From Pseudomonas sp. WS 5079 (GTDB lineage Bacteria; Pseudomonadota; Gammaproteobacteria; Pseudomonadales; Pseudomonadaceae): a stretch of 64,000 bases of DNA. Numbering within the stretch: the stretch's first letter is position 1; the number at the start of each line of letters is the position of its first letter. This document shows positions 1 to 10,104 of the stretch, one piece after another. The notes beneath the pieces are model-generated. The model worked only from the letters and a program-made list of their open reading frames with translations, made no database searches and was not told the DNA's origin. Position numbers and translations under genes: made by a program. The stretch covers positions 1-64,000 of the forward strand of contig NZ_JAAQWN010000013.1 in assembly GCF_012985465.1 (NCBI RefSeq), in the 5' to 3' direction.

Positions 1-70
1 GCAGTGAAACGATGCATCGCCGATGGTAGTGTGGGGTTTCCCCATGTGAGAGTAGGTCATCGTCAAGATT
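1..70 (+). rRNA. rrf: 5S ribosomal RNA, 3' end only
   Basis: The first 70 bases match the 3' part of a gammaproteobacterial 5S rRNA: GATGCATCGCCGATGG, then the GTGGGGTTTCCCCATG helix, then AGAGTAGGTCATCGTCAAG. The 5' part of the gene and the rest of the rRNA operon lie before the window. A rho-independent terminator follows at once. The 3' end is placed at about 70 from recall of Pseudomonas 5S sequences and may be off by a few bases. Confidence 0.93.
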
Positions 71-78
71 AAATTCCG

Positions 79-113
79 AAACCCCAATTGCGAAAGCAGT
101 TGGGGTTTTGTTT
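79..113 (+). terminator. rRNA operon terminator
   Basis: An inverted repeat AAACCCCAA...TTGGGGTTT with a short loop (GAAAGC inside) is followed by TTGTTTT. It lies 9 bases after the 5S gene, so it ends the rRNA transcript. Confidence 0.9.
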
Positions 114-224
114 TGGGCGGTCGAAAAGGCGCTGAGGCGATTTGGCACGTCGTCCAACTCTGTCCATAACGCCCTTCAATGCTAAAGTCCCACCCTCGAT
201 TTTGCTTTTCCCAAGGAAGCCGTT

Positions 225-3200
225 ATGCCGGATGCAACGTCCCTCAGCGCTGGATTCATGGTCGTCCACGGCAATCGCCTGGATGAACTGCGCAGCCTGG
301 TTGTCAGTTGGATGCGTCGTTATCCGCTGGCTCCCCTGGAAAACGAAATCGCCCTGGTACAAAGCAACGGCATCGCGCAATGGCTCAAGCTGGCTCTTGC
401 CGAAGACCCGGAAGAAGACGACATGGGTGGTTGCGGCATCGCCGCTGCAATCGACGTGCAACTGCCCGGCAGCTTTATGTGGCAGCTCTATCGCATGGTT
501 TTGGGCCGTGACGAAATCCCGGTCAAATCCCTGCTGGATAAAGCCCCACTGACCTGGCGCCTTATGCGCCTGTTGCCCGAGTTGATCGACCAGCCGCACT
601 TCGAGCCCCTGCAACGTTTCCTCACCCACGACACCGACCTGCGTAAACGCTACCAACTGGCGGAACGCCTGGCCGACCTGTTCGACCAATACCAGGTCTA
701 CCGTGCGGACTGGCTGGAAGACTGGGCCGCTGGTCGCCACCAACTGCGCAATGGCCGAGGCGAAGCCAAGCCCCTGAGCCCGGCCAACTGCTGGCAGGCC
801 GAGTTATGGCGGGCGTTGCTGCTGGACGTTGGCGAGCAAGGCATGGCGCAGAGCCGTGCCGGGGTCCACCAGCGTTTTATCGAACGCATCAACAACCTGG
901 ATGCCGCCCCGCAAGGCCTACCGTCGCGAGTCATCGTGTTTGGCATATCCTCCCTGCCAGCCCAGGCCCTTGAAGCATTGGCCGGCCTGGCCCGTTTCAG
1001 CCAGGTGTTGCTCTGCGTACACAACCCTTGCCGTCACCATTGGTCCGACATCGTTGCCGACAAAGACCTACTGCGAAACGAATACAAACGCCAGGCGCGC
1101 AAGACCGGGATGCCCGTCACCATCGACCCGCAAACCTTGCACCAGCATGCCCACCCCTTGCTGGCCGCCTGGGGCAAGCAAGGTCGCGACTACATCAACC
1201 TGCTGGACAGCTACGACGACCCCAACAGCTACCGTTCGGCCTTCCGTGACGGGCGCATCGACCTGTTCAGCGACAGCGAACCGACCACCATCCTCAACCA
1301 GTTACAGGACGATATCCTCGAACTGCGCCCGCTCCCCGAAACCCGTGAGCGCTGGCCTGCCGTTGATCTGCAGCATGACACTTCGATTCGCTTCCACATC
1401 GCCCACAGCGCCCAGCGCGAAGTGGAAATCCTCCACGACCAACTGCTCCAGCGCTTCAGCGCGGACCCCACGTTGCGCCCCCGCGACGTTATCGTCATGG
1501 TCCCGGACGTTGACAGCTATGCACCGCATATACGCGCGGTGTTCGGCCAGTTGGACAAGAAAGACCCACGATTCATCCCCTTCACCCTGACGGACCAGGG
1601 CCAACGGGGCCGCGACCCGCTGTTGATCGCCGTCGAGCACCTGCTGAAACTCCCGGACAGCCGTTTCCCGGTCAGCGAGATCCTTGATTTGCTGGACGTC
1701 CCCGCCTTGCGCGAACGTTTCGCGATCCAGGAGCGCGACCTGCCCACACTGCACCGGTGGATCGAAGGCGCGGGCATCCGCTGGGGGCTCGATGCCGAAC
1801 AACGCGCCGGCCTGGGCTTGCCGAGTGCGCTGGAGCAGAATAGCTGGCGTTTCGGCCTGCGCCGCATGCTGCTGGGCTACGCCGTCGGCAGTGGGGCTGC
1901 CTGCGATGGCATTGAGCCCTATGACGAAATCGGCGGCCTCGACGCGGCGCTGATCGGCCCACTGGTCGCCTTGCTTGACGCATTGCACGCTGCACATCAA
2001 GCGCTGTCACAACCCGCGACCCCGCACGCTTGGGGTGCACGCCTGCAAGGCCTGATGCAACGCTTCTTCCTGGCCAGCAATGAACACGACGACTATCTGC
2101 TGGGCCAACTCGAGCAACTGCGGGAAGACTGGCTGGAAACCTGCGAGTCCGTCGGCCTGTGCGATGAGTTACCGCTGACTGTCGTCCGTGAAGCATGGCT
2201 TGCCGGCCTCGACCAGGGTCGCCTGTCCCAGCGCTTTCTCGCCGGCGCCGTGAATTTCTGCACCCTGATGCCGATGCGCGCCATCCCCTTCAAGCTGGTG
2301 TGCCTGCTGGGCATGAACGACGGCGACTATCCGCGTGCGCAACCGCCGCTGGATTTCGACCTGATGGGCAGCGACTACCGCCCCGGCGACCGCTCCCGGC
2401 GTGAAGACGACCGATACCTGCTGCTCGAAGCCCTGCTTTCCGCACGCGACCAGCTCTACATCAGTTGGGTCGGCCGCAGCATCCGCGATAACAGCGAGCG
2501 CCCGGCGTCCGTGCTGATCGGTCAACTGCGCGATCACCTCGCCAGCGGCTGGCAGCACGCCCAGGAGCAACCACTGCTGGAGGCGATGACCCAAGAGCAT
2601 CCGTTGCAACCCTTCAGTGCGCGTTACTTCCACGAGGGTGACCCTCTGTTCAGCTACGCCCGCGAATGGCAGCTACTGCACGAAGCCCAGGACGAAGCCC
2701 GCGAAACAGCGCGCCTGGCAGCCTACATCCAGGAAGAGCCCTTGAGCCTGGGCCAGTTGCAGGACTTCTTGCGCAACCCTGTCAGGCATTTCTTTAGCCA
2801 GCGCCTGAAAGTGTTTTTCGAAGCTGCCGAAGTGCCCCTGGCCGATGAAGAACCCTTCGTCCTCGACGCCCTGCAGCGCTACACCTTGAGCGACAGCCTG
2901 CTCGCCGCCGCGCTGACCGACCCGGATCATCTGGAGCAAGCCCTGGAGGCACAGGCACAACGTCTTCAAGGCAGTGGCCTGTTGCCCATGGTCGGCTTCG
3001 GCGAGTGCCTGCGCAACGAACTGATCGAACCCTTGCCTGACTTGCTGCAACGCTACCAGCAACTCCTGGCTCTCTGGCCCACGCCACACAACACCGCAGA
3101 GCCCGTCAGCTTCGCGCACCATGGGATTGCGCTCGACGGCTGGATCAGCGGCTTGCACCGGCGCAGTGATGGCGGCTTGCTCAGCGTGACCACCATCCCC

Positions 3201-3674
3201 AACAGCATCGGCTCGATCAAGACCCGCAAGTGGCATCGCTTGATCCGCCCATGGGTCAATCACCTGGTGGCCTGTGCCTGCGGCTTGCCGTTGAGCACAG
3301 GGTTGGTGGCGAGTGATGACACACTCTTGCTGGCACCCCTGGAGCAAAACCTTGCCCAGGATGTGCTCGGTAATCTGTTATTGGCCTGGCAGGCCGGCAT
3401 GAGTGAGCCGCTGCCGGTCGCGGTCAAGACGGCGTTTGCCTGGCTCGGCCAGACTGATCCGGATAAAGCCCAGGCCGCCGCCCTTAAAGCCTACGAAGGC
3501 GATGGCATCACCAGCGACGGCGAGCGCCGTGAAAGCCCGGCCCTCACCCGGCAGTTCCCCGACTACGCGGCCCTGGTCGCCAGCGAAGATTTCGAAGGCT
3601 GGGCTGAAACCCTGTATCGCCCCTTGATAACCGCACCCTGGCGATCACTGACCAGCGAGGAGGCCCGTCCATGA
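225..3674 (+). CDS. recC: RecBCD enzyme subunit RecC (exodeoxyribonuclease V gamma chain)
   Basis: RecC is the helicase-like, catalytically inactive subunit of RecBCD. It holds the split DNA strands and recognises Chi during double-strand break repair. The protein has 1149 residues, normal for Pseudomonas RecC. It opens with the family's MVVHGNRLDELRSL stretch and NGIAQWLKLAL, and near residue 690 has the conserved PMRAIPFKLVCLLGMNDGDYP segment. No Walker A motif is seen, as expected. The ATG at 225 follows an AAGGA about 7 bases upstream. Its stop overlaps the recB start (ATGA), so recC-recB-recD form one translationally coupled operon, the order usual in pseudomonads. The gene starts about 110 bases after the rRNA terminator. 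Confidence 0.97.
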   Translation: MPDATSLSAGFMVVHGNRLDELRSLVVSWMRRYPLAPLENEIALVQSNGIAQWLKLALAEDPEEDDMGGCGIAAAIDVQLPGSFMWQLYRMVLGRDEIPVKSLLDKAPLTWRLMRLLPELIDQPHFEPLQRFLTHDTDLRKRYQLAERLADLFDQYQVYRADWLEDWAAGRHQLRNGRGEAKPLSPANCWQAELWRALLLDVGEQGMAQSRAGVHQRFIERINNLDAAPQGLPSRVIVFGISSLPAQALEALAGLARFSQVLLCVHNPCRHHWSDIVADKDLLRNEYKRQARKTGMPVTIDPQTLHQHAHPLLAAWGKQGRDYINLLDSYDDPNSYRSAFRDGRIDLFSDSEPTTILNQLQDDILELRPLPETRERWPAVDLQHDTSIRFHIAHSAQREVEILHDQLLQRFSADPTLRPRDVIVMVPDVDSYAPHIRAVFGQLDKKDPRFIPFTLTDQGQRGRDPLLIAVEHLLKLPDSRFPVSEILDLLDVPALRERFAIQERDLPTLHRWIEGAGIRWGLDAEQRAGLGLPSALEQNSWRFGLRRMLLGYAVGSGAACDGIEPYDEIGGLDAALIGPLVALLDALHAAHQALSQPATPHAWGARLQGLMQRFFLASNEHDDYLLGQLEQLREDWLETCESVGLCDELPLTVVREAWLAGLDQGRLSQRFLAGAVNFCTLMPMRAIPFKLVCLLGMNDGDYPRAQPPLDFDLMGSDYRPGDRSRREDDRYLLLEALLSARDQLYISWVGRSIRDNSERPASVLIGQLRDHLASGWQHAQEQPLLEAMTQEHPLQPFSARYFHEGDPLFSYAREWQLLHEAQDEARETARLAAYIQEEPLSLGQLQDFLRNPVRHFFSQRLKVFFEAAEVPLADEEPFVLDALQRYTLSDSLLAAALTDPDHLEQALEAQAQRLQGSGLLPMVGFGECLRNELIEPLPDLLQRYQQLLALWPTPHNTAEPVSFAHHGIALDGWISGLHRRSDGGLLSVTTIPNSIGSIKTRKWHRLIRPWVNHLVACACGLPLSTGLVASDDTLLLAPLEQNLAQDVLGNLLLAWQAGMSEPLPVAVKTAFAWLGQTDPDKAQAAALKAYEGDGITSDGERRESPALTRQFPDYAALVASEDFEGWAETLYRPLITAPWRSLTSEEARP

Positions 3675-6600
3675 GTGCCATCAAACCCCTGGCCCTGGCC
3701 TTCCCCCTGCGTGGCAGCCAACTGATCGAAGCCAGCGCCGGCACCGGCAAGACCTTCACCATCTCCGCGCTGTACCTGCGCCTGGTACTGGGCCACGGCG
3801 GCGACGAGGCGGGTTTTGGTCGCGAATTGCTGCCGCCGCAGATCCTCGTAGTGACCTTCACCGATGCTGCCACCAAAGAGCTGCGCGAACGCATCCGCAC
3901 CCGCCTGGCCCAAGCGGCGCGCTTTTTTCGTGACGAAATCGAGCAGCCCGACGCCTTGATCGCCGAGCTGCGCGCTCAGTACAGCGCCGAGCAATGGCCT
4001 GGCTGCGCCAACCGCCTGGATATCGCCGCGCAATGGATGGACGAGGCCGCCGTCTCGACCATCCACAGTTGGTGCCAGCGCATGCTGCGCGAACACGCGT
4101 TCGACAGTGGCAGCCTGTTTACCCAGACCCTGGAAACCGACCACAGCGATTTGCTCGGCGAAGTGTTGCGCGACTACTGGCGCCTGTTCTGCTACCCGAT
4201 GCACGGCGATGCGCTGAACTGGGTCCGCAGCAACTGGGGCGGCCCTGCGGCGCTGATGCCCCGAGTGCGTGCGCTGTTTGGCAGCGAGCGCCCCGCTGAC
4301 GATCCGCGCGAGCCCGCCGAACTGATCGAGACCTGCCTGCACGAACGCCGCGAAGCCCTGGTGGCGCTCAAGGCCCCTTGGCAGGAATGGGCCGCCGAGT
4401 TGCGCGAAATCTGCCTGCAAGCCGTCGCCGCCAAGGCGGTGGACGGGCGCAAGATGCAGGCTCGTTATTTCGAGCCCTGGTTCGAGAAAATCAGCGCCTG
4501 GGCTGCCGACGAAACCCTGGAGCAACTGGATATCGGCACCGGTTTCACGCGCCTGACCCCCGATGGCATGGCTGAAGCCTGGAAGGGCGATGTACCCCAT
4601 CACCCCGGCCTGGATGCCATGGCGGGCCTCAAAGCCAGCCTCGACGCCTTGCCCACGCCCGACGCGGCGGTGCTGCAACACGCGGCCGCCTGGGTCGGTA
4701 AACGTTTTGAGGAAGAGAAGCGCCGGCGCGCCGAGATGGGTTTTGACGACATGCTCATCCGCCTGGACACCGCCCTGCAAGCCGAGGGGGGCGAGCGCCT
4801 GGCGAGTGTGATCCGCGAGCAATTCCCGGTGGCCCTGATCGACGAATTCCAGGACACCGACCCGGTGCAGTACCGGATCTTCGAAAGCATCTACCGCATC
4901 GAAGACAACAACCCGCACAGCGGCCTGTTCCTGATCGGCGACCCCAAGCAGGCGATCTACGCGTTTCGCGGCGCCGATATCTACACCTACTTGCGCGCCC
5001 GCCAGGCCACCGCCGGGCGCTTGCATACCCTGGGCACCAACTTTCGCTCCAGCCATGCCATGGTCGAGGCGGTCAACCATGTGTTCGAGCGTGCGGAAAC
5101 CGGGCGTGGGGCGTTTCTGTTTAGTACGCCCGACGGCGACAACCCGGTGCCTTTCCTACCGGTCTCGTCCCAGGGCCGCAAAGAGCAGTTGCAGGTCGAT
5201 GGACATACACTGCCGGCCTTGAATATCTGGCACCTGGCCACTGACCAGCCGATCTCCAATGTGCTGTATCGCCAGCAATTGGCCGGCGCGTGCGCCAGCC
5301 AGATTGTCGCGTTGCTCAATGGTGGCCAGCAGGGCACGGCGGGGTTTATCAAGGGGACGGACTTTACCCCCGTGCAACCGTCGAACATCGCCATCCTTGT
5401 GCGTGACGGCAAGGAAGCCCAGGCCGTACGCGGCGAACTGGCCGCGCGCGGTGTGCGCAGTGTGTACCTGTCCGATAAGGATTCGGTGTTCGCATCCCAG
5501 GAAGCCCACGACCTGCTCGCCTGGCTCAAGGCCTGCGCCGAACCGGATGTCGAGCGCCCGCTACGCGCGGCCCTGGCCTGCGTCACCCTTAACTTGTCGC
5601 TGCCCCAGCTGGAGCAACTGAACCAGGACGAACTGGCCTGGGAGCAGCGCGTCATGCAGTTTCGCGACTACCGCGTGATCTGGCGCACCCAGGGCGTGTT
5701 GCCGATGCTGCGGCGCCTGCTGCATGACTTCAAATTGCCGCAAACCCTGATCGCCCGCAGCGATGGCGTACGGGTGCTGACCAACCTGCTGCACCTGTGC
5801 GAATTGCTGCAACAGGCCGCTGCAGAACTGGACGGCGAACAAGCGCTGATCCGCCATCTTGCAGAGCACCTGGCGCTCTCGGGCCAGGCCGGCGAAGAGC
5901 AGATCCTGCGCCTGGAAAGCGATGAGCAACTGGTCAAGGTGGTGACCATCCACAAGTCCAAGGGCCTGGAATACGACCTGGTTTTCCTGCCGTTTATCTG
6001 CTCGGCCAAGCCGGTCGACGGCAGCCGCCTGCCGCTGCATTACCACGATGCCAACGGCAAGTCCCAGGTCAGCCTCAAACCCACCGCCGAACTGATCGCC
6101 CAGGCCGATGACGAGCGCCTGGCCGAAGACCTGCGTCTGTTCTACGTGGCGCTGACTCGGGCCAAACATGCCTGTTGGCTCGGCGTGGCCGACCTCAAGC
6201 GCGGCAATAACAACAGTTCGGTGCTGCACCTCTCGGCCCTGGGCTATCTGCTGGGTGGCGGCGCGCCCCTGGGTGAGTCCGCAGCCCTGGCCCGTTGGTT
6301 GATGGATGTGCAGGACGGCTGCGCGGCAATTGCCTACGGGCAAATGCCCCAAGCCGACAGCAACACTTACCAGCCACCGCGCAATGACGCGACCTTGCTC
6401 GCGCCGCTCCTGCCCAAGCGCAAGGCGGCGGAAAACTGGTGGATTGCTTCCTACAGCGCCCTGCGCATCGGCGAAAGCATGAGCGCCGCCAGCCTGGAAG
6501 CCCCGGAAAGCCCACAAGCCCAAAAGCTGTTCGACGACGAACGCCTGGACCCGGATGCACCGCGCGAAGTCGCCGCGTCTGGCGGGGATATTCACCGTTT

Positions 6601-7351
6601 CCCACGGGGCCCCAACCCCGGGACCTTTCTCCACGGCCTGTTGGAGTGGGCCGGCAACGAAGGCTTCAACGTAACCGGCGAAGCCATCGAAGATGCCGTC
6701 GCCCGGCGCTGCAACCGACGCGGCTGGGAAGGCTGGATCGGCACCCTCAGCGGCTGGCTCGGGCACCTGTTGCAAGTGCCGCTGGGCCTGGGCCATGGGC
6801 AGGCAGCGATGAGCCTGAGCGACCTGCAGCACTACCAGATCGAAATGGAGTTCTGGTTCGCCAGCCACAAAGTCGATGTGCTTGCCCTCGACCAACTGGT
6901 CTGCCAGTACACCCATGACGGCGTGTCGCGGGTCGCCGCCGAGCCGGTATTGCTCAACGGCATGTTCAAGGGCTTTATCGACCTGACCTTCGAGCACGAC
7001 GGCCGCTACTACGTGGCGGACTACAAATCCAACTGGCTCGGTGCCGACGACGCGGCCTACACCCGCGAGGCCATGGAACAGTCGATTCTCGACCATCGTT
7101 ATGACCTGCAATACGTCCTCTACCTGCTGGCCCTGCATCGCCAGCTCAAGGCGCGGCTGCCCGATTACGATTACGACCGGCATGTGGGCGGCGCGCTCTA
7201 CCTGTTCCTGCGCGGTAGCCAAGCCGCGAGCCAGGGCGCGTACTTCACCCGGCCGCCTCGGGAGCTGATCGAACGCCTGGACTTGCTGTTCCAGGGCAAG
7301 CCGCAACCGCCCAAGGTCGAACCGGCCTGGGAACAAGGAGTCCTGCTATGA
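3671..7351 (+). CDS. recB: RecBCD enzyme subunit RecB (helicase-nuclease)
   Basis: RecB is the 3'-5' helicase and the only nuclease of RecBCD; it also loads RecA after Chi. The 1226-residue protein shows a UvrD/Rep-type helicase core. Walker A ASAGTGKT is at residues 21-28, Walker B/DEFQDTD near 391, motif V VTIHKSKGLEYD near 757 and motif VI FYVALTRAKH soon after. The C-terminal nuclease domain contains the VADYKSNW motif near residue 1114, whose Asp and Lys are catalytic in E. coli RecB. The length is close to the family norm (about 1180-1240). The start overlaps the recC stop by 4 bases and the stop overlaps the recD start by 4 bases. Nothing suggests damage. Confidence 0.97.
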   Translation: MSAIKPLALAFPLRGSQLIEASAGTGKTFTISALYLRLVLGHGGDEAGFGRELLPPQILVVTFTDAATKELRERIRTRLAQAARFFRDEIEQPDALIAELRAQYSAEQWPGCANRLDIAAQWMDEAAVSTIHSWCQRMLREHAFDSGSLFTQTLETDHSDLLGEVLRDYWRLFCYPMHGDALNWVRSNWGGPAALMPRVRALFGSERPADDPREPAELIETCLHERREALVALKAPWQEWAAELREICLQAVAAKAVDGRKMQARYFEPWFEKISAWAADETLEQLDIGTGFTRLTPDGMAEAWKGDVPHHPGLDAMAGLKASLDALPTPDAAVLQHAAAWVGKRFEEEKRRRAEMGFDDMLIRLDTALQAEGGERLASVIREQFPVALIDEFQDTDPVQYRIFESIYRIEDNNPHSGLFLIGDPKQAIYAFRGADIYTYLRARQATAGRLHTLGTNFRSSHAMVEAVNHVFERAETGRGAFLFSTPDGDNPVPFLPVSSQGRKEQLQVDGHTLPALNIWHLATDQPISNVLYRQQLAGACASQIVALLNGGQQGTAGFIKGTDFTPVQPSNIAILVRDGKEAQAVRGELAARGVRSVYLSDKDSVFASQEAHDLLAWLKACAEPDVERPLRAALACVTLNLSLPQLEQLNQDELAWEQRVMQFRDYRVIWRTQGVLPMLRRLLHDFKLPQTLIARSDGVRVLTNLLHLCELLQQAAAELDGEQALIRHLAEHLALSGQAGEEQILRLESDEQLVKVVTIHKSKGLEYDLVFLPFICSAKPVDGSRLPLHYHDANGKSQVSLKPTAELIAQADDERLAEDLRLFYVALTRAKHACWLGVADLKRGNNNSSVLHLSALGYLLGGGAPLGESAALARWLMDVQDGCAAIAYGQMPQADSNTYQPPRNDATLLAPLLPKRKAAENWWIASYSALRIGESMSAASLEAPESPQAQKLFDDERLDPDAPREVAASGGDIHRFPRGPNPGTFLHGLLEWAGNEGFNVTGEAIEDAVARRCNRRGWEGWIGTLSGWLGHLLQVPLGLGHGQAAMSLSDLQHYQIEMEFWFASHKVDVLALDQLVCQYTHDGVSRVAAEPVLLNGMFKGFIDLTFEHDGRYYVADYKSNWLGADDAAYTREAMEQSILDHRYDLQYVLYLLALHRQLKARLPDYDYDRHVGGALYLFLRGSQAASQGAYFTRPPRELIERLDLLFQGKPQPPKVEPAWEQGVLL

Positions 7352-9393
7352 GCCTCTCGACAATGCCGCTGGAGGCACTGGCACCGCTGGATCGCGCTGA
7401 CGACCTGATGCACCTGCTGGAGCGCTGGGTCGAGCGCGGCTGGCTGCGGGCGCTGGACAAGGCGTTCGTCGGCTTTCTCCATGAGCTCGACCCACAGGCC
7501 GACCCCCTGGTGCTGCTGGCCGCCGCCCTGACCAGTCACCAACTGGGCCACGGCCATGTGTGCCTGGATTTGTTCGAGACCCTGAATGCCCCGGATTTCG
7601 CCCTGTCGTTGCCCCCTGAAGGTGATCTTTCCAGTGGCGTGATGCTGCCCTCGCAACTGCTCGATGGCCTGGACGGTGACCATTGGTGCCAGGCCCTGGC
7701 CGCAAGCCCGCTGGTGGCGCTGGCCGTGGATGGCAGTGTGGCGGCGCAGAGCCGGCCTTTGGTGTTGTCGGGCAAGCGCCTGTACCTGCGGCGTTACTGG
7801 ACCTATGAGCGGCGCATCGACAGCGCCCTGCGCCAGCGTCTTGCCGCGCAGGAAGCGGTCTCGGCGGACCTGCCCCAGCGCTTGAATGGCCTGTTCCAGC
7901 AGCCGCCACCGGATGGCGTGGTCGACTGGCAGAAACTCGCCTGTGCCCTGGCCACGCGTGGCGCGTTCAGCATCGTCACCGGCGGCCCCGGCACCGGCAA
8001 GACCACCACCGTGGTGCGTTTGTTGGCCTTGCTGCAAGCGCCCGCGGTGGAGCAGGGCACGGCCCTGCGCATCCGCCTGGCGGCACCTACCGGCAAGGCG
8101 GCGGCGCGCTTGACCGAGTCCATCAGCCAGCAAGTACGCTCGCTGCAAGTGCCAGAGGCCGTGCGCGAAAAAATCCCCACCGAGGTCACCACCGTGCACC
8201 GGTTGTTGGGCAGCCGCCCCGGCACTCGGCATTTTCGCCATCACGCGGGCAACTTGTTGCCGCTGGATGTGCTGGTGGTCGATGAAGCCTCGATGATCGA
8301 CCTGGAAATGATGGCCAACCTGCTAGATGCCTTGCCACCCCATGCGCGCCTGGTACTGCTGGGGGACAAGGACCAGTTGGCCTCGGTGGAGGCCGGCGCG
8401 GTACTCGGCGATTTGTGCCGCGATGCCGAAGCGGGCTGGTACAGCCCCGGCACTCGCCAATGGCTGGAAAGTGTCAGCGGCGAGAGCCTGGCGGGCAGCG
8501 GCTTGCAGGAAGACCTCGATGCCAGCCATCCGCTGGCGCAACAGGTGGTGATGCTGCGCTATTCCCGGCGTTTCGGCGAAGGCAGTGGCATCGGCCAACT
8601 GGCGCGTTGGGTCAACCAGCAAAACCCCGAACAGGCCCGGCTACTGCTGGATGCCGGCAGCCACGACCTGTCTTGCCTGCGCCTCAAGGGCGAGCATGAT
8701 CGCGCCCTGGAGCGCCTGGTGCTGGATGGGCAAGGCGGTGATGCCCAGGGCTATCGCTACTACCTGAACCTGCTGCGCACCACGCGCCCGCCAGCCCAGA
8801 CACCCCGCGACGACCCGCGCTGGACCGACTGGGCACGCCAGTTGTTGCAAGCCTTCGATGCCTTCCAATTGCTCTGCGCGGTGCGCAAGGGCCCCTGGGG
8901 CGTCGAAGGCCTCAACCAACGCATCACCGCCGCGCTGCTCAAGGCCCGGCTGATCGACAGCGACCAGCAATGGTACGAAGGCCGCCCGGTCCTGATGACC
9001 CGCAACGACTACGGCCTGGGCTTGATGAACGGTGACATCGGTATCGCCTTGAAGCTGCCCGAAAGCGACGGCGGGCCGCAGGTGCTGCGTGTGGCCTTCC
9101 CGCGCAACGATGGCCAGGGCGGGGTGCGCTTTGTACTGCCCAGCCGCCTCAATGATGTGGAAACCGTCTATGCCATGACCGTGCACAAGTCCCAGGGCTC
9201 GGAGTTCGCCCACACTGCCTTGATCCTGCCGGATGCGCTGAACCCGGTACTGACCAAGGAGCTGATTTACACCGGCATCACCCGTGCCAAGGACCGCTTC
9301 AGCTTGATCGAGACCCGTGGCGCAGTATTCGAGGAAGCGGTGCGGCGCAAAGTGAAACGGTTGAGCGGGCTGATGTTGGAGCTGGGTGTGTGA
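7348..9393 (+). CDS. recD: RecBCD enzyme subunit RecD (5'-3' helicase)
   Basis: RecD is the fast 5'-3' helicase of RecBCD. The 681-residue protein has a Walker A GGPGTGKTTT at about residues 212-221, a Walker B VVDEASMID near 310 and a C-terminal MTVHKSQGSEF plus YTGITRAK motif, all in the SF1B order of RecD. The RecB-contacting N-terminus has about 190 residues before the ATPase core. It is the last gene of recCBD, overlaps recB by ATGA, and is followed by a terminator hairpin. Confidence 0.97.
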   Translation: MSLSTMPLEALAPLDRADDLMHLLERWVERGWLRALDKAFVGFLHELDPQADPLVLLAAALTSHQLGHGHVCLDLFETLNAPDFALSLPPEGDLSSGVMLPSQLLDGLDGDHWCQALAASPLVALAVDGSVAAQSRPLVLSGKRLYLRRYWTYERRIDSALRQRLAAQEAVSADLPQRLNGLFQQPPPDGVVDWQKLACALATRGAFSIVTGGPGTGKTTTVVRLLALLQAPAVEQGTALRIRLAAPTGKAAARLTESISQQVRSLQVPEAVREKIPTEVTTVHRLLGSRPGTRHFRHHAGNLLPLDVLVVDEASMIDLEMMANLLDALPPHARLVLLGDKDQLASVEAGAVLGDLCRDAEAGWYSPGTRQWLESVSGESLAGSGLQEDLDASHPLAQQVVMLRYSRRFGEGSGIGQLARWVNQQNPEQARLLLDAGSHDLSCLRLKGEHDRALERLVLDGQGGDAQGYRYYLNLLRTTRPPAQTPRDDPRWTDWARQLLQAFDAFQLLCAVRKGPWGVEGLNQRITAALLKARLIDSDQQWYEGRPVLMTRNDYGLGLMNGDIGIALKLPESDGGPQVLRVAFPRNDGQGGVRFVLPSRLNDVETVYAMTVHKSQGSEFAHTALILPDALNPVLTKELIYTGITRAKDRFSLIETRGAVFEEAVRRKVKRLSGLMLELGV

Positions 9394-9401
9394 TGCGTAG
9401 G

Positions 9402-9430
9402 AAAAACCTGACTGATATGTCGGTTTTTTC
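9402..9430 (+). terminator. terminator after recCBD
   Basis: AAAAACCTGAC and GTCGGTTTTTT form a stem with a 6-base loop, and the 3' arm is itself a T run. It lies 8 bases after the recD stop. Confidence 0.8.
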
Positions 9431-9531
9431 GTAATAAATGGCGGGATCTACCTAGGCCCCGTCTCGATGGGGTTTCCGCCAATATGCTATCGTTGCGGCA
9501 TCATCCCGAGAAGATCATAGAGAATCGCTGC

Positions 9532-10104
9532 ATGAACGTGGCTGTCTCGCCCGCAGAGCGTAGTTGGAGCTGGAGACGATTGCTGCTATCGGCCGTTCTG
9601 TGCCTCGTCACGCCTCTGGCTTTTGCCCAGGCGTCCACTGTCAGTGCGGCCGACCAGCGGGCCCAGGCCGTCACGCAGGTGGTACTGGGGATTCTCAGCT
9701 ACGCCCGCTGGCCGGTGGAACCCACCCAACTGCGCTTGTGCATCGTGGGCCCGACCCAATACACCGATGACCTGGTCAAGGGCACAACCCAGGCCACAGG
9801 CCGGCCGGTGGTGGTCCAGCGCCTGCTGGCGGACAACCCCAATATAGTCAATGCCTGCGACGCGCTGTATATCGGCAAGCTCTCCACTGAAGAACGCAGC
9901 CACTTGTTCACCGCCTTGATCGGCCGCCCGGTGCTGAGCATCAGCGAAGGTGGCGACCAATGCACCGTGGGCAGTCTGTTCTGCCTGCGGGTGGGCGATG
10001 AGCAGGTGTCGTTCGAGGTCAACCTCGACTCCGTGGCCCGCAGCGGCGTGCGCATTCATCCCAGCGTGTTGCAATTGTCCCGCCGGCGAGCGCCGGAGCC
10101 ATGA
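9532..10104 (+). CDS. yfiR: YfiR, periplasmic repressor of diguanylate cyclase YfiN
   Basis: YfiR (DUF4154 family) is a periplasmic protein that binds and silences the membrane diguanylate cyclase YfiN. Starting at the ATG at 9532 gives 190 residues, the length of P. aeruginosa YfiR. An upstream in-frame ATG at 9484 would add 16 residues before the signal peptide and is less likely. A Sec signal peptide (RRLLLSAVLCLVTPLAFA) ends near residue 32. Four cysteines at 70, 109, 144 and 151 match the two redox-sensing disulfide pairs known in YfiR. The stop overlaps the yfiN start, giving the yfiRNB operon. Family knowledge says reducing or envelope stress inactivates YfiR and raises c-di-GMP. Confidence 0.93.
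   Translation: MNVAVSPAERSWSWRRLLLSAVLCLVTPLAFAQASTVSAADQRAQAVTQVVLGILSYARWPVEPTQLRLCIVGPTQYTDDLVKGTTQATGRPVVVQRLLADNPNIVNACDALYIGKLSTEERSHLFTALIGRPVLSISEGGDQCTVGSLFCLRVGDEQVSFEVNLDSVARSGVRIHPSVLQLSRRRAPEP

Noticed and set aside
3563..5080. Open frame of 505 codons opposite recB, and a similar 591-codon frame at 5561-7336
   Set aside because: Both lie fully antisense to recB helicase and nuclease motifs and look like GC-bias shadows.
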